This document shows positions 54,552-63,982 of a stretch of 64,000 nt of DNA, in pieces. Position 1 is the first letter of the stretch, and each line of letters begins with the position of its first letter. The notes beneath the pieces were generated by a model. The model had not been told where the DNA came from. It searched no databases and saw nothing but the letters and a program-made list of their open reading frames with translations. The DNA comes from Burkholderiales bacterium. Its GTDB lineage: Bacteria > Pseudomonadota > Gammaproteobacteria > Burkholderiales > Casimicrobiaceae. The DNA lies in assembly GCA_025354165.1 (NCBI GenBank), contig JANXNI010000081.1, positions 16,525 to 80,524 on the forward strand, read 5' to 3'. The position numbers and the translations under genes were made by a program.

Positions 54552-55754
54552 ATGACTCTGAACCCACCGACTGCCACTCCCCCCATCGCCCTGGCACTAG
54601 CGGGTGGCGGCCCACTGGGCGCAGTGTACGAAGTTGGCGCAATTGCTGCACTACACGAAGCATTGCCCACACTTGATTTCACACGACTGCATTCGTACGT
54701 AGGTGTCAGCGCCGGCGCATTTGTCACGGCTGGGTTGGCCAACGGCATCACGCCGCCGGAGATGGTGCAACTTTTCATCGAGAACGAAGGGGAAGATGGC
54801 GACGCGCTCGCGCCCGGCGTGTTCATGCGACCGGCGTTGCGCGAATACGCCTCGCGCCTGTCGAACCTGCCCTCTGCCGTCGTCGCGGCGCTCTGGGCCA
54901 GTGCGCGCTCACTGAAACCGAGCCGCATGCTCTCCGAATTGCAGCGCCTGAGCGCTGTCATCCCGACAGGGCTTTTCGACAATCGCGCCATAGAGCAGGC
55001 GATGCGGACGCTGCTCACCAAGCCGGGTCGAACCAACGATTTCCGCGAACTCAACACCAAGCTTTACCTTATCGCCACCGATCTTGATTCCGGCGAAACC
55101 GTCGAATTCGGTTCCGCCACGATGAATCACATCCCGATCTCGCAAGCGGTGCAGGCCAGCGCCGCGCTGCCTGGCATGTATCCGCCCGTGAAAATTGGCG
55201 CACGGCATTACGTCGACGGTGCCCTCAACAAAACACTGCATGCGTCAAGCGCGCTAGACGCTGGCGCGAAGCTCGTGATTTGTGTCAATCCACTGGTGCC
55301 GTTTGATGGCACCGTCGCCGCTCGCGCGCAGACGCATCTCGTCGAACGTGGTTTGCCAACGGTTCTCTCTCAAACCTTCCGTGCACTGATTCACTCGCGT
55401 CTTGAGAAGAGCCTGCAAAGCTACGCAACGAGCTACAAGGACGCTAGGCTCATCGTGCTCGAACCGTCGAAGGGCGACGCTGATCTGTTCTTCTCCAATC
55501 TCTTCAGCTACGGCAATCGGCGTCGCCTTGCCGAGCACGCGTACCAGCACACACGCGCGCAGTTGCTTGCACGGGCAGACACCATCGCTGCGGAATTCGC
55601 CAAGTACGGCGTCAGGCTAAATCTGAATGCGCTCTCCGATCCACATCGCAAATTGCTGCCCACGGCGCGAAAAGTGGCGCGTGGCGAAACTGGCGCTGCC
55701 GCGTCAAAACTCACGCAGGCGTTGGATTCACTCGAAGTAGCGCTGCTGCGCTAA
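54552..55754 (+). CDS. Patatin-like phospholipase
   Basis: A 400-residue hydrolase with a patatin domain in the first ~230 residues. The oxyanion motif is AGGGPLG (residues 18-24), the nucleophile Ser53 is in GVSAGAF, and the catalytic Asp is in YVDGALN. The rest is helical and charged. It has no signal peptide, so it probably acts on cytoplasmic lipids or membrane phospholipids. It follows the phasin terminator. Together with the acyl reductase across the divergent gap it fits turnover of acyl stores, although that is inference. Confidence 0.9.
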   Translation: MTLNPPTATPPIALALAGGGPLGAVYEVGAIAALHEALPTLDFTRLHSYVGVSAGAFVTAGLANGITPPEMVQLFIENEGEDGDALAPGVFMRPALREYASRLSNLPSAVVAALWASARSLKPSRMLSELQRLSAVIPTGLFDNRAIEQAMRTLLTKPGRTNDFRELNTKLYLIATDLDSGETVEFGSATMNHIPISQAVQASAALPGMYPPVKIGARHYVDGALNKTLHASSALDAGAKLVICVNPLVPFDGTVAARAQTHLVERGLPTVLSQTFRALIHSRLEKSLQSYATSYKDARLIVLEPSKGDADLFFSNLFSYGNRRRLAEHAYQHTRAQLLARADTIAAEFAKYGVRLNLNALSDPHRKLLPTARKVARGETGAAASKLTQALDSLEVALLR

Positions 55755-55841
55755 AGTCGCTGCGATCGCGCCCGGAACCCATCAATCGGTTGGCGCATCC
55801 TATTCAAGTTGTTCAGTTCAACAATCTGAATGCGCGCGCAC

Positions 55842-56516
55842 CTAAACCGCTACGGTGCCATGATGCTGCGTCACCACAGTCGCATCCACGTATATCTTGA
55901 AGCCTAAATCGCGCAGCCTTCGACACGCCCAATAGTCCTCCGACAAATATTCGCCATCGACCACGCCGACCTGAAACGCGTCATAGTGAAGCGCCGCGTC
56001 AAAATCGCCACGACTGGTTCGCGACCGCGAATAAACGCGGGCGTTGGCGGCGGCGTCAGCGACCAGCGCGTTGGTCGCATTTCGCGAAAGCAGAAGGGCG
56101 GCAGTACCGACGCGATCGGTGATGTACAAATCACCTTCCTCACCGCGACAGGGGCCAATGTTCCAGATGCGCGAACCATCCGGGTTGCGGCCTTTCAGCG
56201 CGACTGGCGCGCCGATCACGTCGCGATGTGCCATCAGCATCTTCTTCAGGCCGTCGGACGACATCTTGACGTCGCCATCGAGAAACAATAAATGCGTGAA
56301 CTCTGGTCGCGCATGAAACGCCGAGAGTATGGTGTTGCGAGCCCGTGTGATGAGGCTTTCATTGCCGATGCTCATCAGCGAAAACAGGATGCCGTTCTGC
56401 TTGAATTCGAGCAGAGTGGACACGTAGTCCATATGCACCATGCCAGCATAGGCGGGCGTGCCGATCATGACGTTGGGCCGAATGACGATAGTGGTGGGCG
56501 GTTCAATCGCGTTCAT
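55842..56516 (-). CDS. Glycosyltransferase, GT-A-like
   Basis: A 224-residue protein with a GT2-like nucleotide-sugar domain. The start MNAIEPPTT overlaps the upstream gene by 4 bp (ATGA). Features are VMIGTPAYAGMVHMDYV, IGNESLITRARN, a DxD-like LFLDGDVKM near residue 80, and the acidic YLSEDYWACRRLRDLG. Such small transferases act on surface polysaccharide or on protein or DNA modifications; the acceptor is unknown. It is the second gene of a two-gene leftward unit. Confidence 0.8.
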   Translation of the reverse strand: MNAIEPPTTIVIRPNVMIGTPAYAGMVHMDYVSTLLEFKQNGILFSLMSIGNESLITRARNTILSAFHARPEFTHLLFLDGDVKMSSDGLKKMLMAHRDVIGAPVALKGRNPDGSRIWNIGPCRGEEGDLYITDRVGTAALLLSRNATNALVADAAANARVYSRSRTSRGDFDAALHYDAFQVGVVDGEYLSEDYWACRRLRDLGFKIYVDATVVTQHHGTVAV

Positions 56517-57316
56517 CGTGCCACCGCCGGACGGTATTTTTCGCGGAAGCCACTCAGCTGCAATTGCACTTCGCACAGTCGCATTAGGGCATCGTCGCTC
56601 AAATCACGATATTGGTCGAGGAGGCGCAGGTTGTTAGCGTAATGTGGCGTCTCCTGCAGATGGGCGTTGTCTCTCGCGTGATGCAAATGAATGGCGACAT
56701 GACTGTCCAGCTCCGTCGCGCTGATCCGTGCGCGCTGCACTTTGCGCGTCATCGCGTCGTCTTCGGCACCCCAGCCGACAAAGCGCTCGTCCCACCCACC
56801 CGTGTGCGCGAACGCGTTGCGTTGAAAAAAAACAATGCCACCGCAGAACACAATGTGCTCCTGAATTCCTGCTCGATTCATGCTGCCGCCACTGGCGCGA
56901 TCCGGAACTAAATCAAACTGCCCGCCACGCACTTGCGTGCTCTCTACTTCTGTTAAATCAATGAGCCGCCGGTAAGGATTCACGACGCCGATACCTCGGG
57001 CGACCGCGTTCGTAGCTTCGCCAACACTCGCGCATATCACGTCGGCGTCAGCGAATCCGAGGATTTGTGTGCTGGCAATGCGTGCGCCGACGTTAAAGCC
57101 CCAGCTCTTGTTGAACGGGCCAGGGTTATAGGCGAACACGACACGTGCATCGGCCAGTGGCAGAGCGCCATGCAACGTCGGCGTGCGATCCTGCTCAACC
57201 ACGATCACTTCGAACAGCGGAAAGGAGGCCAACCAGGTGAGCACCGCATCAAGATTCGCGCGTCGCGCTGTATCGTTTCCGGATCGATAGGTCAAAATGT
57301 AGCTGGCAGTTTTCAT
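56513..57316 (-). CDS. Glycosyltransferase family 2 (galactosyltransferase-like C-terminus)
   Basis: A 267-residue GT-A transferase. The N-terminus YILTYRSGNDTARRANLD leads to a beta strand EVIVVEQDRTP; the DxD site is LGFADADVI near residue 90. The C-terminal half has GGIVFFQRNAFAHTGGWDERFVGWGAEDDAM, the galactosyltransferase-type GWGxEDxD segment. The gene overlaps the next one by 4 bp and is divergent from the GT at 57346, with 29 bp between the starts. Confidence 0.87.
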   Translation of the reverse strand: MKTASYILTYRSGNDTARRANLDAVLTWLASFPLFEVIVVEQDRTPTLHGALPLADARVVFAYNPGPFNKSWGFNVGARIASTQILGFADADVICASVGEATNAVARGIGVVNPYRRLIDLTEVESTQVRGGQFDLVPDRASGGSMNRAGIQEHIVFCGGIVFFQRNAFAHTGGWDERFVGWGAEDDAMTRKVQRARISATELDSHVAIHLHHARDNAHLQETPHYANNLRLLDQYRDLSDDALMRLCEVQLQLSGFREKYRPAVAR

Positions 57317-57345
57317 TGCGGCAAGTTAGATAAAAGCGGAGCACG

Positions 57346-58128
57346 ATGATTAGTTGTATCACCATTACACAGGCGGGCCGGGAACCGATGGTCGCTGATG
57401 CGATGGCTGATTTCGCCCGGCAAACAGTCGTTTCGCGGGAGCTTTTGATTGTGCATGACGGCGATGCCGGCTTGCACGAGCGCTTGACCCGACTGGCCGA
57501 TTCCCCCGCCATGCAATGCGAACGCGCACAGATTCGCGTCGAGCGCGCCGAGCCCGGTTTGTCGCTCGGCGCGCTCAGGAATATCGCCACGGATCGTGCA
57601 CACGGTGAATGGATTTGCCAGTGGGACGATGATGATCGCTACCACCCCGAGCGCCTTCAGTTGCAATGGCAGGCGGCGCAGCGTGAACGCGCTGACTGCT
57701 GCTTTCTGGTCGACCAATTGCACTGGTTTCGACAAACCGGTGCGCTTTACTGGGACGACTGGGACAGCGAGCCCTACCCGATGAATTTCGTGCAAGGCAC
57801 GCTCTTGTGCAAGCGCGCTCGTATGCCACGCTACCCGGAGCTTCGGCGCGGCGAGGACACGGCGTTTACGTGGGACTTGCTGCGCGCGAGTCACGACGAG
57901 GGTTTCGTTGTGGCCCGATTGCGCGGTGTCGGCTGGTGCTATATCTACTCGTATCACGGGGCAAATGCGTGGGATGCCGCCCATCACGAAGCCATCGCCG
58001 CAGCAAAGCACCTGCCTGCGGCGCGGCTTATCGCCCAGCGCGCCAGATTGGCTGCGGCTTTGGCGGATTACGCGCCCGGTCTGCCGCAGCTCAGCGTGCC
58101 ATGCGGCGCGGAGCAGTGGCGATTTTGA
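57346..58128 (+). CDS. Glycosyltransferase family 2
   Basis: A 260-residue transferase, the only rightward gene of the glycosyltransferase group. It begins MISCITITQAGREPMVADAMADF, with strand LLIVHDGDAG and the nucleotide-sugar DxD as CQWDDDDRYHPERLQ near residue 90. FVQGTLLCKR and the acidic RGEDTAFTW follow, as in other GT2 enzymes. It converges on the gene ending at 58147. Substrates are unknown. Confidence 0.87.
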   Translation: MISCITITQAGREPMVADAMADFARQTVVSRELLIVHDGDAGLHERLTRLADSPAMQCERAQIRVERAEPGLSLGALRNIATDRAHGEWICQWDDDDRYHPERLQLQWQAAQRERADCCFLVDQLHWFRQTGALYWDDWDSEPYPMNFVQGTLLCKRARMPRYPELRRGEDTAFTWDLLRASHDEGFVVARLRGVGWCYIYSYHGANAWDAAHHEAIAAAKHLPAARLIAQRARLAAALADYAPGLPQLSVPCGAEQWRF

Positions 58129-58146
58129 GATCACTTTCATCGGTTG

Positions 58147-59013
58147 CTAGGCTGCGTCCTCAGGAAGGAAGCGTTGCGCCAATCGATAGAAAGTTGACTG
58201 CCCGCGTCGAATAAGATCGGGGGTAATGAGACCCGCATGAAACGCTGAAAAATCCGTTCGTGTTTCGCTCCACCACAGATGCGACCACAGATGAATGCTG
58301 TAGACGCCGCGCCGTTTCAGATCCGCAGTTTCATCACCTTCAAACAATCTCGATAAGCCGGTTCGGGTCCACGGAAAGTAGTAGAAAAGCTCTCGCGGCA
58401 GCGCCGTTATTTCCTTGGGTATGGCAAGCCATAAGCGGCTCGCCTCCGCGCAACTGTGGTTGTTCCAGCTGCCGTCAAATGCGTCACCCATTCGTGAGCG
58501 CCAGCGGCGCAAAAATGTCGCGTCAGGTCGTGCCAGAATTACCGCGTTGCAAAGCGATGGGCGGTCAATGCCGCGTGCGTCGGGGATGCTTTGCTCTTCG
58601 CCCATCGCGCAACTGATCGCACTCCATTCAGGCTCGAAACGGTGAACGAATAACGTATCCATATCAGCGTAAATACCGCCACGCTCCAGCAAAATATCGA
58701 GTCGTAAAAAGTCCGCCTCATGGGCATAGTCGAGACCCGTCCGCGCGATGAACTGGCCTTCACCGCTCTGCTGATAGCGCCCGCGCACCCAGTCGGTCGG
58801 CGTGTCAGCGACGCGCTCGATGGTAACCAGCGCACAAGCCCGATCCCACCACGGGCCATACGGCGTGTTGCGCAAATGCAGAAAAATTCGCGCGCCTGGG
58901 TGCAGCGCACGGCACGATGCGAGGCAGAGGTAAAAAGCGAGATGAAAGGGTTCGGTCTGCGGCTTCAGACCGAAGATGAAATGAAAATCCTGAGTTTTTC
59001 CCAACGTGCTCAT
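58147..59013 (-). CDS. Glycosyltransferase with DXD sugar-binding motif (GT32-like)
   Basis: A 288-residue transferase. The ATG at 59013 gives an ATGA overlap with the upstream gene and was preferred over one 18 bp earlier. The DxD region is HEADFLRLDILLERGGIYADMDTLFV, the Gly_transf_sug/GT32 signature. Further conserved pieces are GEEQSIPDARG and NAVILARPDATFL. It probably adds a hexose to a surface glycan. It forms a unit with the GT4-like gene at 59010-60287. Confidence 0.87.
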   Translation of the reverse strand: MSTLGKTQDFHFIFGLKPQTEPFHLAFYLCLASCRALHPGARIFLHLRNTPYGPWWDRACALVTIERVADTPTDWVRGRYQQSGEGQFIARTGLDYAHEADFLRLDILLERGGIYADMDTLFVHRFEPEWSAISCAMGEEQSIPDARGIDRPSLCNAVILARPDATFLRRWRSRMGDAFDGSWNNHSCAEASRLWLAIPKEITALPRELFYYFPWTRTGLSRLFEGDETADLKRRGVYSIHLWSHLWWSETRTDFSAFHAGLITPDLIRRGQSTFYRLAQRFLPEDAA

Positions 59014-60287
59014 TGCAACACCGCACGCCATTTTTGTGCAATTCGTGCTTCGCTGAAATCATTGCAAACACGGGTTTGCAATGCCCGCGCCTCGTCCTGA
59101 AACGGCGCCGGATTAGCTGCAAAATCACGCAAGCGCTCAATCGTTGCGGCTTGATCGGCGACCGCCCAACGCTGATCCGACCAGTATGACGGCCGCGTGA
59201 TCGGCCACACTGGAGCCGCTTCGAGGCGATAAGGCAGGCCACCCCGCCACGCGGGCCCCAAAAAATCCATTTGCCCGCTCCACGCGGTCATGACGACGGG
59301 GGTGCCCAGCGTGGCGGCTTCGCACGCGCCCATACCAAATCCCTCACCGTGGGTGAGCGATACGTAGCAGTCAGCAATCGCATGCAATGCGTCCACGCTG
59401 CGACCGCTGGCCTGACTTTCGGCCACCACGCGAATTCTTGGCCCGCCCGAAGCAGATAACAAGCCTTTGTTGGCTGCTACTGACAATACGCGAGCAATCT
59501 CCTCTTGCGGTTTAATGCTTGGATACCAGGGCGGCGGCCCGTAGCCTTCGCTCGAGGTCTTAATCACCAGCACTACGGGATCCTGAGCGTTGAACGCGGC
59601 AGCGAACGCGAGCACCAGCTGGTCAATGGCTTTGCGCGGATCGAAGCGATTGACGGTGTAGAACACTTTGTCCTTTGGCCGGATGCCCAGCGCCTCGCGA
59701 GTCGCGGATAAGTCAGCGCTGGAAAACTCGTTGAATCGGTGCCGTCGTACGTGGCCAATGGTATGGATTGAATGTGGATAACCGCTCGTGGCAAACACCT
59801 GCGCATTAAAGCTTGACGGCACCACCAGCGCGTCCGTTCGACGCAAGAGGGACAACCAGTGCGGCGGGATTTTGTCCGCCTCCCATGTGGTGTAGGCGAT
59901 CCGCCGCATCACGCTTGATCCAGCGTGTTCAAGCGCCGTGGCAAAGTGTTCCGGGGTAAGCTGCATAATGACCGTACGAGCACCGCGTATAGCGTCATTG
60001 ACTCGGGTGGCCTGAATGATCGCCGAGAGATCACTGAGCGACACGTCGTCGGCTGCAAGTAGGGCTGCTAGTTGATTAAGCGTGTCGTCGGCGGCCACGG
60101 CGATCTGCTCACCGAGCCGCCGCAGCGGCAGCCATTCAACCGCAAAGCCCGCATTCAGCAATGCACGCAAAGTGGTGATGGCCGACAAGCCATAGCCGCT
60201 GGGCTCCAGATAACTGAAGTATCGGACGATCACGACGATTTGATTGCGAAGCCGTCGAGGTGGCGCGCGCCCAACTGATAGGCTCAA
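59010..60287 (-). CDS. Glycosyltransferase family 4-like (GT-B)
   Basis: A 425-residue GT-B transferase. The N-terminal domain begins VRYFSYLEPSGYGLSAITTLRAL. The C-terminal domain has VFYTVNRFDPRKAIDQL and the nucleotide-sugar-binding segment YVSLTHGEGFGMGACEAATLGTPVVMTAWSG, the usual EGFG..xxEA pattern. Upstream of this, TTWEADKIPPHW is typical of bacterial polysaccharide transferases. It is the first gene of a two-gene leftward unit, 43 bp from the stop of the surface-protein gene. Confidence 0.9.
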   Translation of the reverse strand: MSLSVGRAPPRRLRNQIVVIVRYFSYLEPSGYGLSAITTLRALLNAGFAVEWLPLRRLGEQIAVAADDTLNQLAALLAADDVSLSDLSAIIQATRVNDAIRGARTVIMQLTPEHFATALEHAGSSVMRRIAYTTWEADKIPPHWLSLLRRTDALVVPSSFNAQVFATSGYPHSIHTIGHVRRHRFNEFSSADLSATREALGIRPKDKVFYTVNRFDPRKAIDQLVLAFAAAFNAQDPVVLVIKTSSEGYGPPPWYPSIKPQEEIARVLSVAANKGLLSASGGPRIRVVAESQASGRSVDALHAIADCYVSLTHGEGFGMGACEAATLGTPVVMTAWSGQMDFLGPAWRGGLPYRLEAAPVWPITRPSYWSDQRWAVADQAATIERLRDFAANPAPFQDEARALQTRVCNDFSEARIAQKWRAVLQ

Positions 60288-60329
60288 TCGCCTCGCCGCG
60301 ACCGAGTCCGATTCAGGTTTGGAGCGTCG

Positions 60330-62108
60330 CTAACGCCGACGCTTTCCGCCAACTGCCACACCCACCAGTCCCAACAGACCGGAAAGCAAGGTTGCCAACC
60401 AGCCGACTATCCCGGGCACTGGAACAAGCGCCGGGTCATTGGCGAGCGAGATCACCAGCGATCCGCCCGCTGCGGCTTTCAGCGAATTTGATGCGCTAGC
60501 CGTTGGAATTGGGCAAAGCGTCACAGTCACGGTATAGCTGCCGACAATGCCATTAGCGGTGGCGGTGATATTGGCCACGCCGTCGGCACCGGTCAGCGCG
60601 CTGGTGGCCGACAAAGTGGCGGATGCGCCATTGCCCGCCGGGTTCAGGGCAAAGCACAGGCGCTGGCCCGCTATTGGCAACCCGCTCTGAATGACTTTAA
60701 CGGTCAGTGGTTGTGGGAACGGCGTTGACACAATCGTGCGCTGGATCGCGCCTCGCCCACTGCTCGGTGTGTCGGTGATTGCGCCAGTGGGGTCGATAAA
60801 GCCAAACGCGAGCGGCGCGACACCAACGTTGATGCTGACCGTCGCGGTGGCATTGCTATTGGCCTGATCTTTCAGCGTGTAGGTGAACGCGTCAGGACCG
60901 CTGTAGCCGGTGGTAGGCGTGTAGGTAAAGCTTCCGTTGCTGGCGACGGTGACGCTACCGTGTGCGGGGCTGGTGCTACCTAAGACTGTGAGGCCGCTGC
61001 CGCCGTCGTTTTGGAGTACGCCGGTGGCGAGGGGGACATTCAATGGCGTATTGAACGGCGTGCCATAGGCGTCGTTGGTCGCTTTGGGCGAAATCAGGAA
61101 CGAGACCACTGCGTTGGCCGTACCGCCATTGCCGTCGCTAATGATGTAGTTGAAACTGTCGGTGCCGCTGATGCCTGCATTTGGTGTGTAGGTGAAGACG
61201 CCATTGCTCGCGACATTACCGACGCTACCGCGAGCGGGTTGGTTATTGCCGACCACAATCAGAGGTTGATTTTCTGGGTCGGTGTCGTTGCTCAGAATGT
61301 TGGCGGATCCACTCGCCGGGCCCACGTAGTTGGTGCCGAATGCAAGCGCAAACGGGCCATCGTTGACGGCGCTTGGGGGCAAATTTCCGGCGACGGTAAT
61401 AAAGACATTCGCGGAGCGCGTCGACTCTTTTGAGAAGATGAACGCGTCGTAAGTAAATGTGTCGGTGCCGGAAAACCCGGTCGGCGGTGTGTACACAAAC
61501 GAGCCGTCGACCGAGCAGTTACTCACGGTTCCGCCTTGAGTCGATACCGTCGGGCAAGTCAAGGAAAAGCCACCTGACGGCAGAAAATCGTTTGAGACTA
61601 AATTGGTGCCAGTGCCGAGGATGACCAATGGCTTGTTGAACGGCGTAGAGAAATTGTCATTGACGACCACAGGCGAAATGTCAATGGTGACCATGGCGTT
61701 GTGTACGCCGCTGCAACTAGCTAGATCCGTGGTGTAGACGAAGGTGTCCTGCGCAATGTAGCTGGCGGGTGGCGTGTAAGTCAGGGTGCCGTCCGTTGCG
61801 ACAGCCGCGCTACCACCGCCAGACGGCGTGGTGATGGACACTACCGTCAACGTGTTAGCGCCGCTATCGTTGGCCAGTACGTTCGCGCCGTCGACCGCCG
61901 CAATGCTGCTGTTGGCCGCCACGCTGAAAAAGTCAGGCTGCAAATTACACGTCGGCAATTGAGCCTGAGCATGCGTGTCGGCGGCCCAAGTGCTTGTGAA
62001 AATTATGCCGAGCACCGCGAGCGCATGGGCTACGGGGCGCAGCTTGCACGTTGAATCCAACGAAAAACTATTTGCGCTGGCAACATCGCTACAGGTCAGG
62101 GTGCTCAT
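60330..62108 (-). CDS. Exported multi-domain Ig-like protein with CTERM-like tail
   Basis: A 592-residue secreted protein. A signal peptide-like helix lies at ~24-48. Then come about four tandem Big/VCBS-type domains of ~85 residues, each with the repeat landmarks VLANDSG, GTLTYTPP or GVFTYTPNAGxSGTDSFxY. An invasin-like region (~430-545) follows. The end VPVPGIVGWLATLLSGLLGLVGVAVGGKRRR is a Pro-containing start, a membrane helix and a basic tail, similar to PEP/IPTL-CTERM sorting tags. It is probably delivered to the cell surface. The adjacent glycosyltransferases could decorate it. Confidence 0.82.
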   Translation of the reverse strand: MSTLTCSDVASANSFSLDSTCKLRPVAHALAVLGIIFTSTWAADTHAQAQLPTCNLQPDFFSVAANSSIAAVDGANVLANDSGANTLTVVSITTPSGGGSAAVATDGTLTYTPPASYIAQDTFVYTTDLASCSGVHNAMVTIDISPVVVNDNFSTPFNKPLVILGTGTNLVSNDFLPSGGFSLTCPTVSTQGGTVSNCSVDGSFVYTPPTGFSGTDTFTYDAFIFSKESTRSANVFITVAGNLPPSAVNDGPFALAFGTNYVGPASGSANILSNDTDPENQPLIVVGNNQPARGSVGNVASNGVFTYTPNAGISGTDSFNYIISDGNGGTANAVVSFLISPKATNDAYGTPFNTPLNVPLATGVLQNDGGSGLTVLGSTSPAHGSVTVASNGSFTYTPTTGYSGPDAFTYTLKDQANSNATATVSINVGVAPLAFGFIDPTGAITDTPSSGRGAIQRTIVSTPFPQPLTVKVIQSGLPIAGQRLCFALNPAGNGASATLSATSALTGADGVANITATANGIVGSYTVTVTLCPIPTASASNSLKAAAGGSLVISLANDPALVPVPGIVGWLATLLSGLLGLVGVAVGGKRRR

Positions 62109-62536
62109 TGAGGGACTTCCAGTCTTAGTTATCGCAGCACTTACGCCAGTGATGCCGTTGTAGTCGAGACAAATCTTAACAGTCGCATGTGCTTTATGGA
62201 AGCGGTTTCTAGCCCTTTTTCAAGCGTCGCTACTGAGAGGAGAAGTGAAAACTATATAGCTTTGTAGTGAACACTATTGAGCGATGGGGCCAGCGCTGCA
62301 TTTTGCTATTTGTCGACTATTGGCATTTTGCATTTCTAGCCATTGTCAAATGGGACTTTTTTACAAAAGCTGTCGCATACACTCTAATTTCTTGCGCGAC
62401 TTGCGAACTTGCTCCACAATCTAATCAACAAAAATAAGTCGAGGAGGATTTGTTGTGCGATTGACGAAGCGACCATCGGTAAATTCTGCGGCGTTGGCGG
62501 AACGGTCTGGCGTGATGACACGCGAGGGTGTTTTAC
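62109..62536. other. Intergenic region between divergent surface-protein and TetR genes
   Basis: The 428-bp gap must hold two promoters. It is visibly A+T-rich between 62200 and 62400 and contains palindromic repeat copy 9 (62257-62372). AGGG lies 9 bp before the TetR ATG at 62537. No other structure was recognised. Confidence 0.55.
62257..62372. repeat. Dispersed palindromic repeat, copy 9
   Basis: Centre GTCGAC at 62312-62317. The left arm ends TAGCTTTGTAGTGAA (from 62257) and carries GATGGGGCCAG; the right arm carries TTTCTAGCCATT and ends TTTACAAAAGCTG at 62372. Both termini lie exactly 57.5 bp from the midpoint, 116 bp in all. Confidence 0.86.
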
Positions 62537-63178
62537 ATGGAGCGTAAAGCCCCCCGCCGCACCAAAGAGCGCATTCTCGAAGTGTCGCTCGCGATGTTCA
62601 ATTCGTTCGGCGAACCGAACGTAACGACCAACGCCATTGCCGACGAGATGAACATTTCGCCGGGTAATCTGTACTACCACTACCGCAGCAAAGACGAGAT
62701 CGTCACCAAAATCTTCGCGCAGTTTGAACGCGAGTTGGACGAGCTGTTTGCGATGGGCAAGGACCGACCAGCCAACGTCGAAGACACGTGGTTCTGGCTG
62801 CATCTGCTGTTCGAAAAAATCTGGAAATATCGTTTCATCTATCGCGATCTGAACGACCTCCTGTCGAAAAATCGCATCATCGAAACGCACTTCAAAACGA
62901 TTCTGCAAAACGCGCAGAAAAACACCGAGCGCCTGATGCTGGAGATGCGATCCATCAACCAGTTGAAGGCGACCGATGGCGAGGTTCGCGCTGTTGCCAC
63001 TAACCTGGTCATGCTCGCCACCTACTGGCATTCGTACTCTTACGTGATGAACCCGAGGAAGCTCGACGAAGCCAATGCAATGGGGCAAGGCGTGTTTCAG
63101 GTGATGGTGCTTTTGGCGCCGTATCTCGAAGGTGATGCGCGTTTGTTGTTTGAGAAATTAGCTGGTGAATACCGGTAA
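62537..63178 (+). CDS. TetR family transcriptional regulator
   Basis: A 213-residue regulator. The N-terminal helix-turn-helix is in ERILEVSLAMFNSFG and NVTTNAIADEMNISPGNLYYHYRSKDEIVTKIF (~7-55), with a tryptophan-rich ligand domain next (DTWFWLHLLFEKIWKYRF). The form resembles a TetR group found with lipid or storage metabolism genes in betaproteobacteria, but no target is shown. The ATG at 62537 was chosen over an in-frame GTG 9 bp earlier. The TPR gene follows after 18 bp. Confidence 0.9.
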   Translation: MERKAPRRTKERILEVSLAMFNSFGEPNVTTNAIADEMNISPGNLYYHYRSKDEIVTKIFAQFERELDELFAMGKDRPANVEDTWFWLHLLFEKIWKYRFIYRDLNDLLSKNRIIETHFKTILQNAQKNTERLMLEMRSINQLKATDGEVRAVATNLVMLATYWHSYSYVMNPRKLDEANAMGQGVFQVMVLLAPYLEGDARLLFEKLAGEYR

Positions 63179-63196
63179 GGAAAAAGGAGACTAATC

Positions 63197-63982
63197 ATGG
63201 CAAAAAAAGGCGGCTGGGCCGCATTCCCTCACGACAACAGCGCGTTTGTTTACGAAGGCGCAGCACTCAAAAAAAACTGGGCTCGCCTGCACAAAGGCGA
63301 CGCCGAACCCTTCCCAACGGACAAGGCCGTTGAAGGCGCCTGGCGGCTCTATCACGCCGGTGATTTTCAGGGCGCGTATGAAGCTGGACTCGCTGCCGGG
63401 CTCGACGGCTACAACGTTGCTAACAAAGCCGCTTGCATTTACAACAACTACCTCGAAACCAGCGACGCCAAAAAGCAAAAGGCATACGAAGAAATCGCCG
63501 CCCGCTGCGAAGAACTGCAAGCCGCACAAAAGAAAAATGCCAACGCGTACTACCTCGCAGCCTACGCGCTTGGACGTTACGGTCAGCTAATCGGCGTCGC
63601 CAAAGCCCTCACACAAGGCATCGGCGGCAAGGTCAGCACTGCCCTCAACACTGCACTCAAACTGGAGCCCAAACACGCAGACGCCCACATCGCGCTCGGC
63701 ACCTTCAACGCCGAAATCATCGAAAAAGTAGGCAGCCTGATCGGCAAAATGACCTACGGCGTTAGCAAAGAAGCCGCCGTCGAAAACTACGACAAAGCGC
63801 TAAAACTCAACCCCGAATCCGCCGTCGCCCACACCGAAAAAGCGGACGGACTTTACAAGCTGTTTGGCGACAAGAAGATGAAGGATGTGGAGGCGCTGTA
63901 CGCCGAAGCTGCGGCGTCGGAGCCTATGGACGCGATGGAGTGCCTGGATGTTGAGGCGGCTAAGTCTGAAATGGAAGACTAA
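63197..63982 (+). CDS. TPR-like repeat protein
   Basis: A 261-residue soluble helical protein. It starts MAKKGGWAAFPHDNSAFVYEGAALKKNW. Helical pairs resembling TPRs occur at ~45-75 (AVEGAWRLYHAGDFQGAYEAG), ~145-170 (TALKLEPKHADAHIALG) and ~190-215 (NYDKALKLNPESAVAHTEKADGLYK). No signal peptide. A GGAGA ribosome site precedes the ATG. It is probably co-transcribed with the TetR gene. Partner and role are unknown. Confidence 0.85.
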   Translation: MAKKGGWAAFPHDNSAFVYEGAALKKNWARLHKGDAEPFPTDKAVEGAWRLYHAGDFQGAYEAGLAAGLDGYNVANKAACIYNNYLETSDAKKQKAYEEIAARCEELQAAQKKNANAYYLAAYALGRYGQLIGVAKALTQGIGGKVSTALNTALKLEPKHADAHIALGTFNAEIIEKVGSLIGKMTYGVSKEAAVENYDKALKLNPESAVAHTEKADGLYKLFGDKKMKDVEALYAEAAASEPMDAMECLDVEAAKSEMED

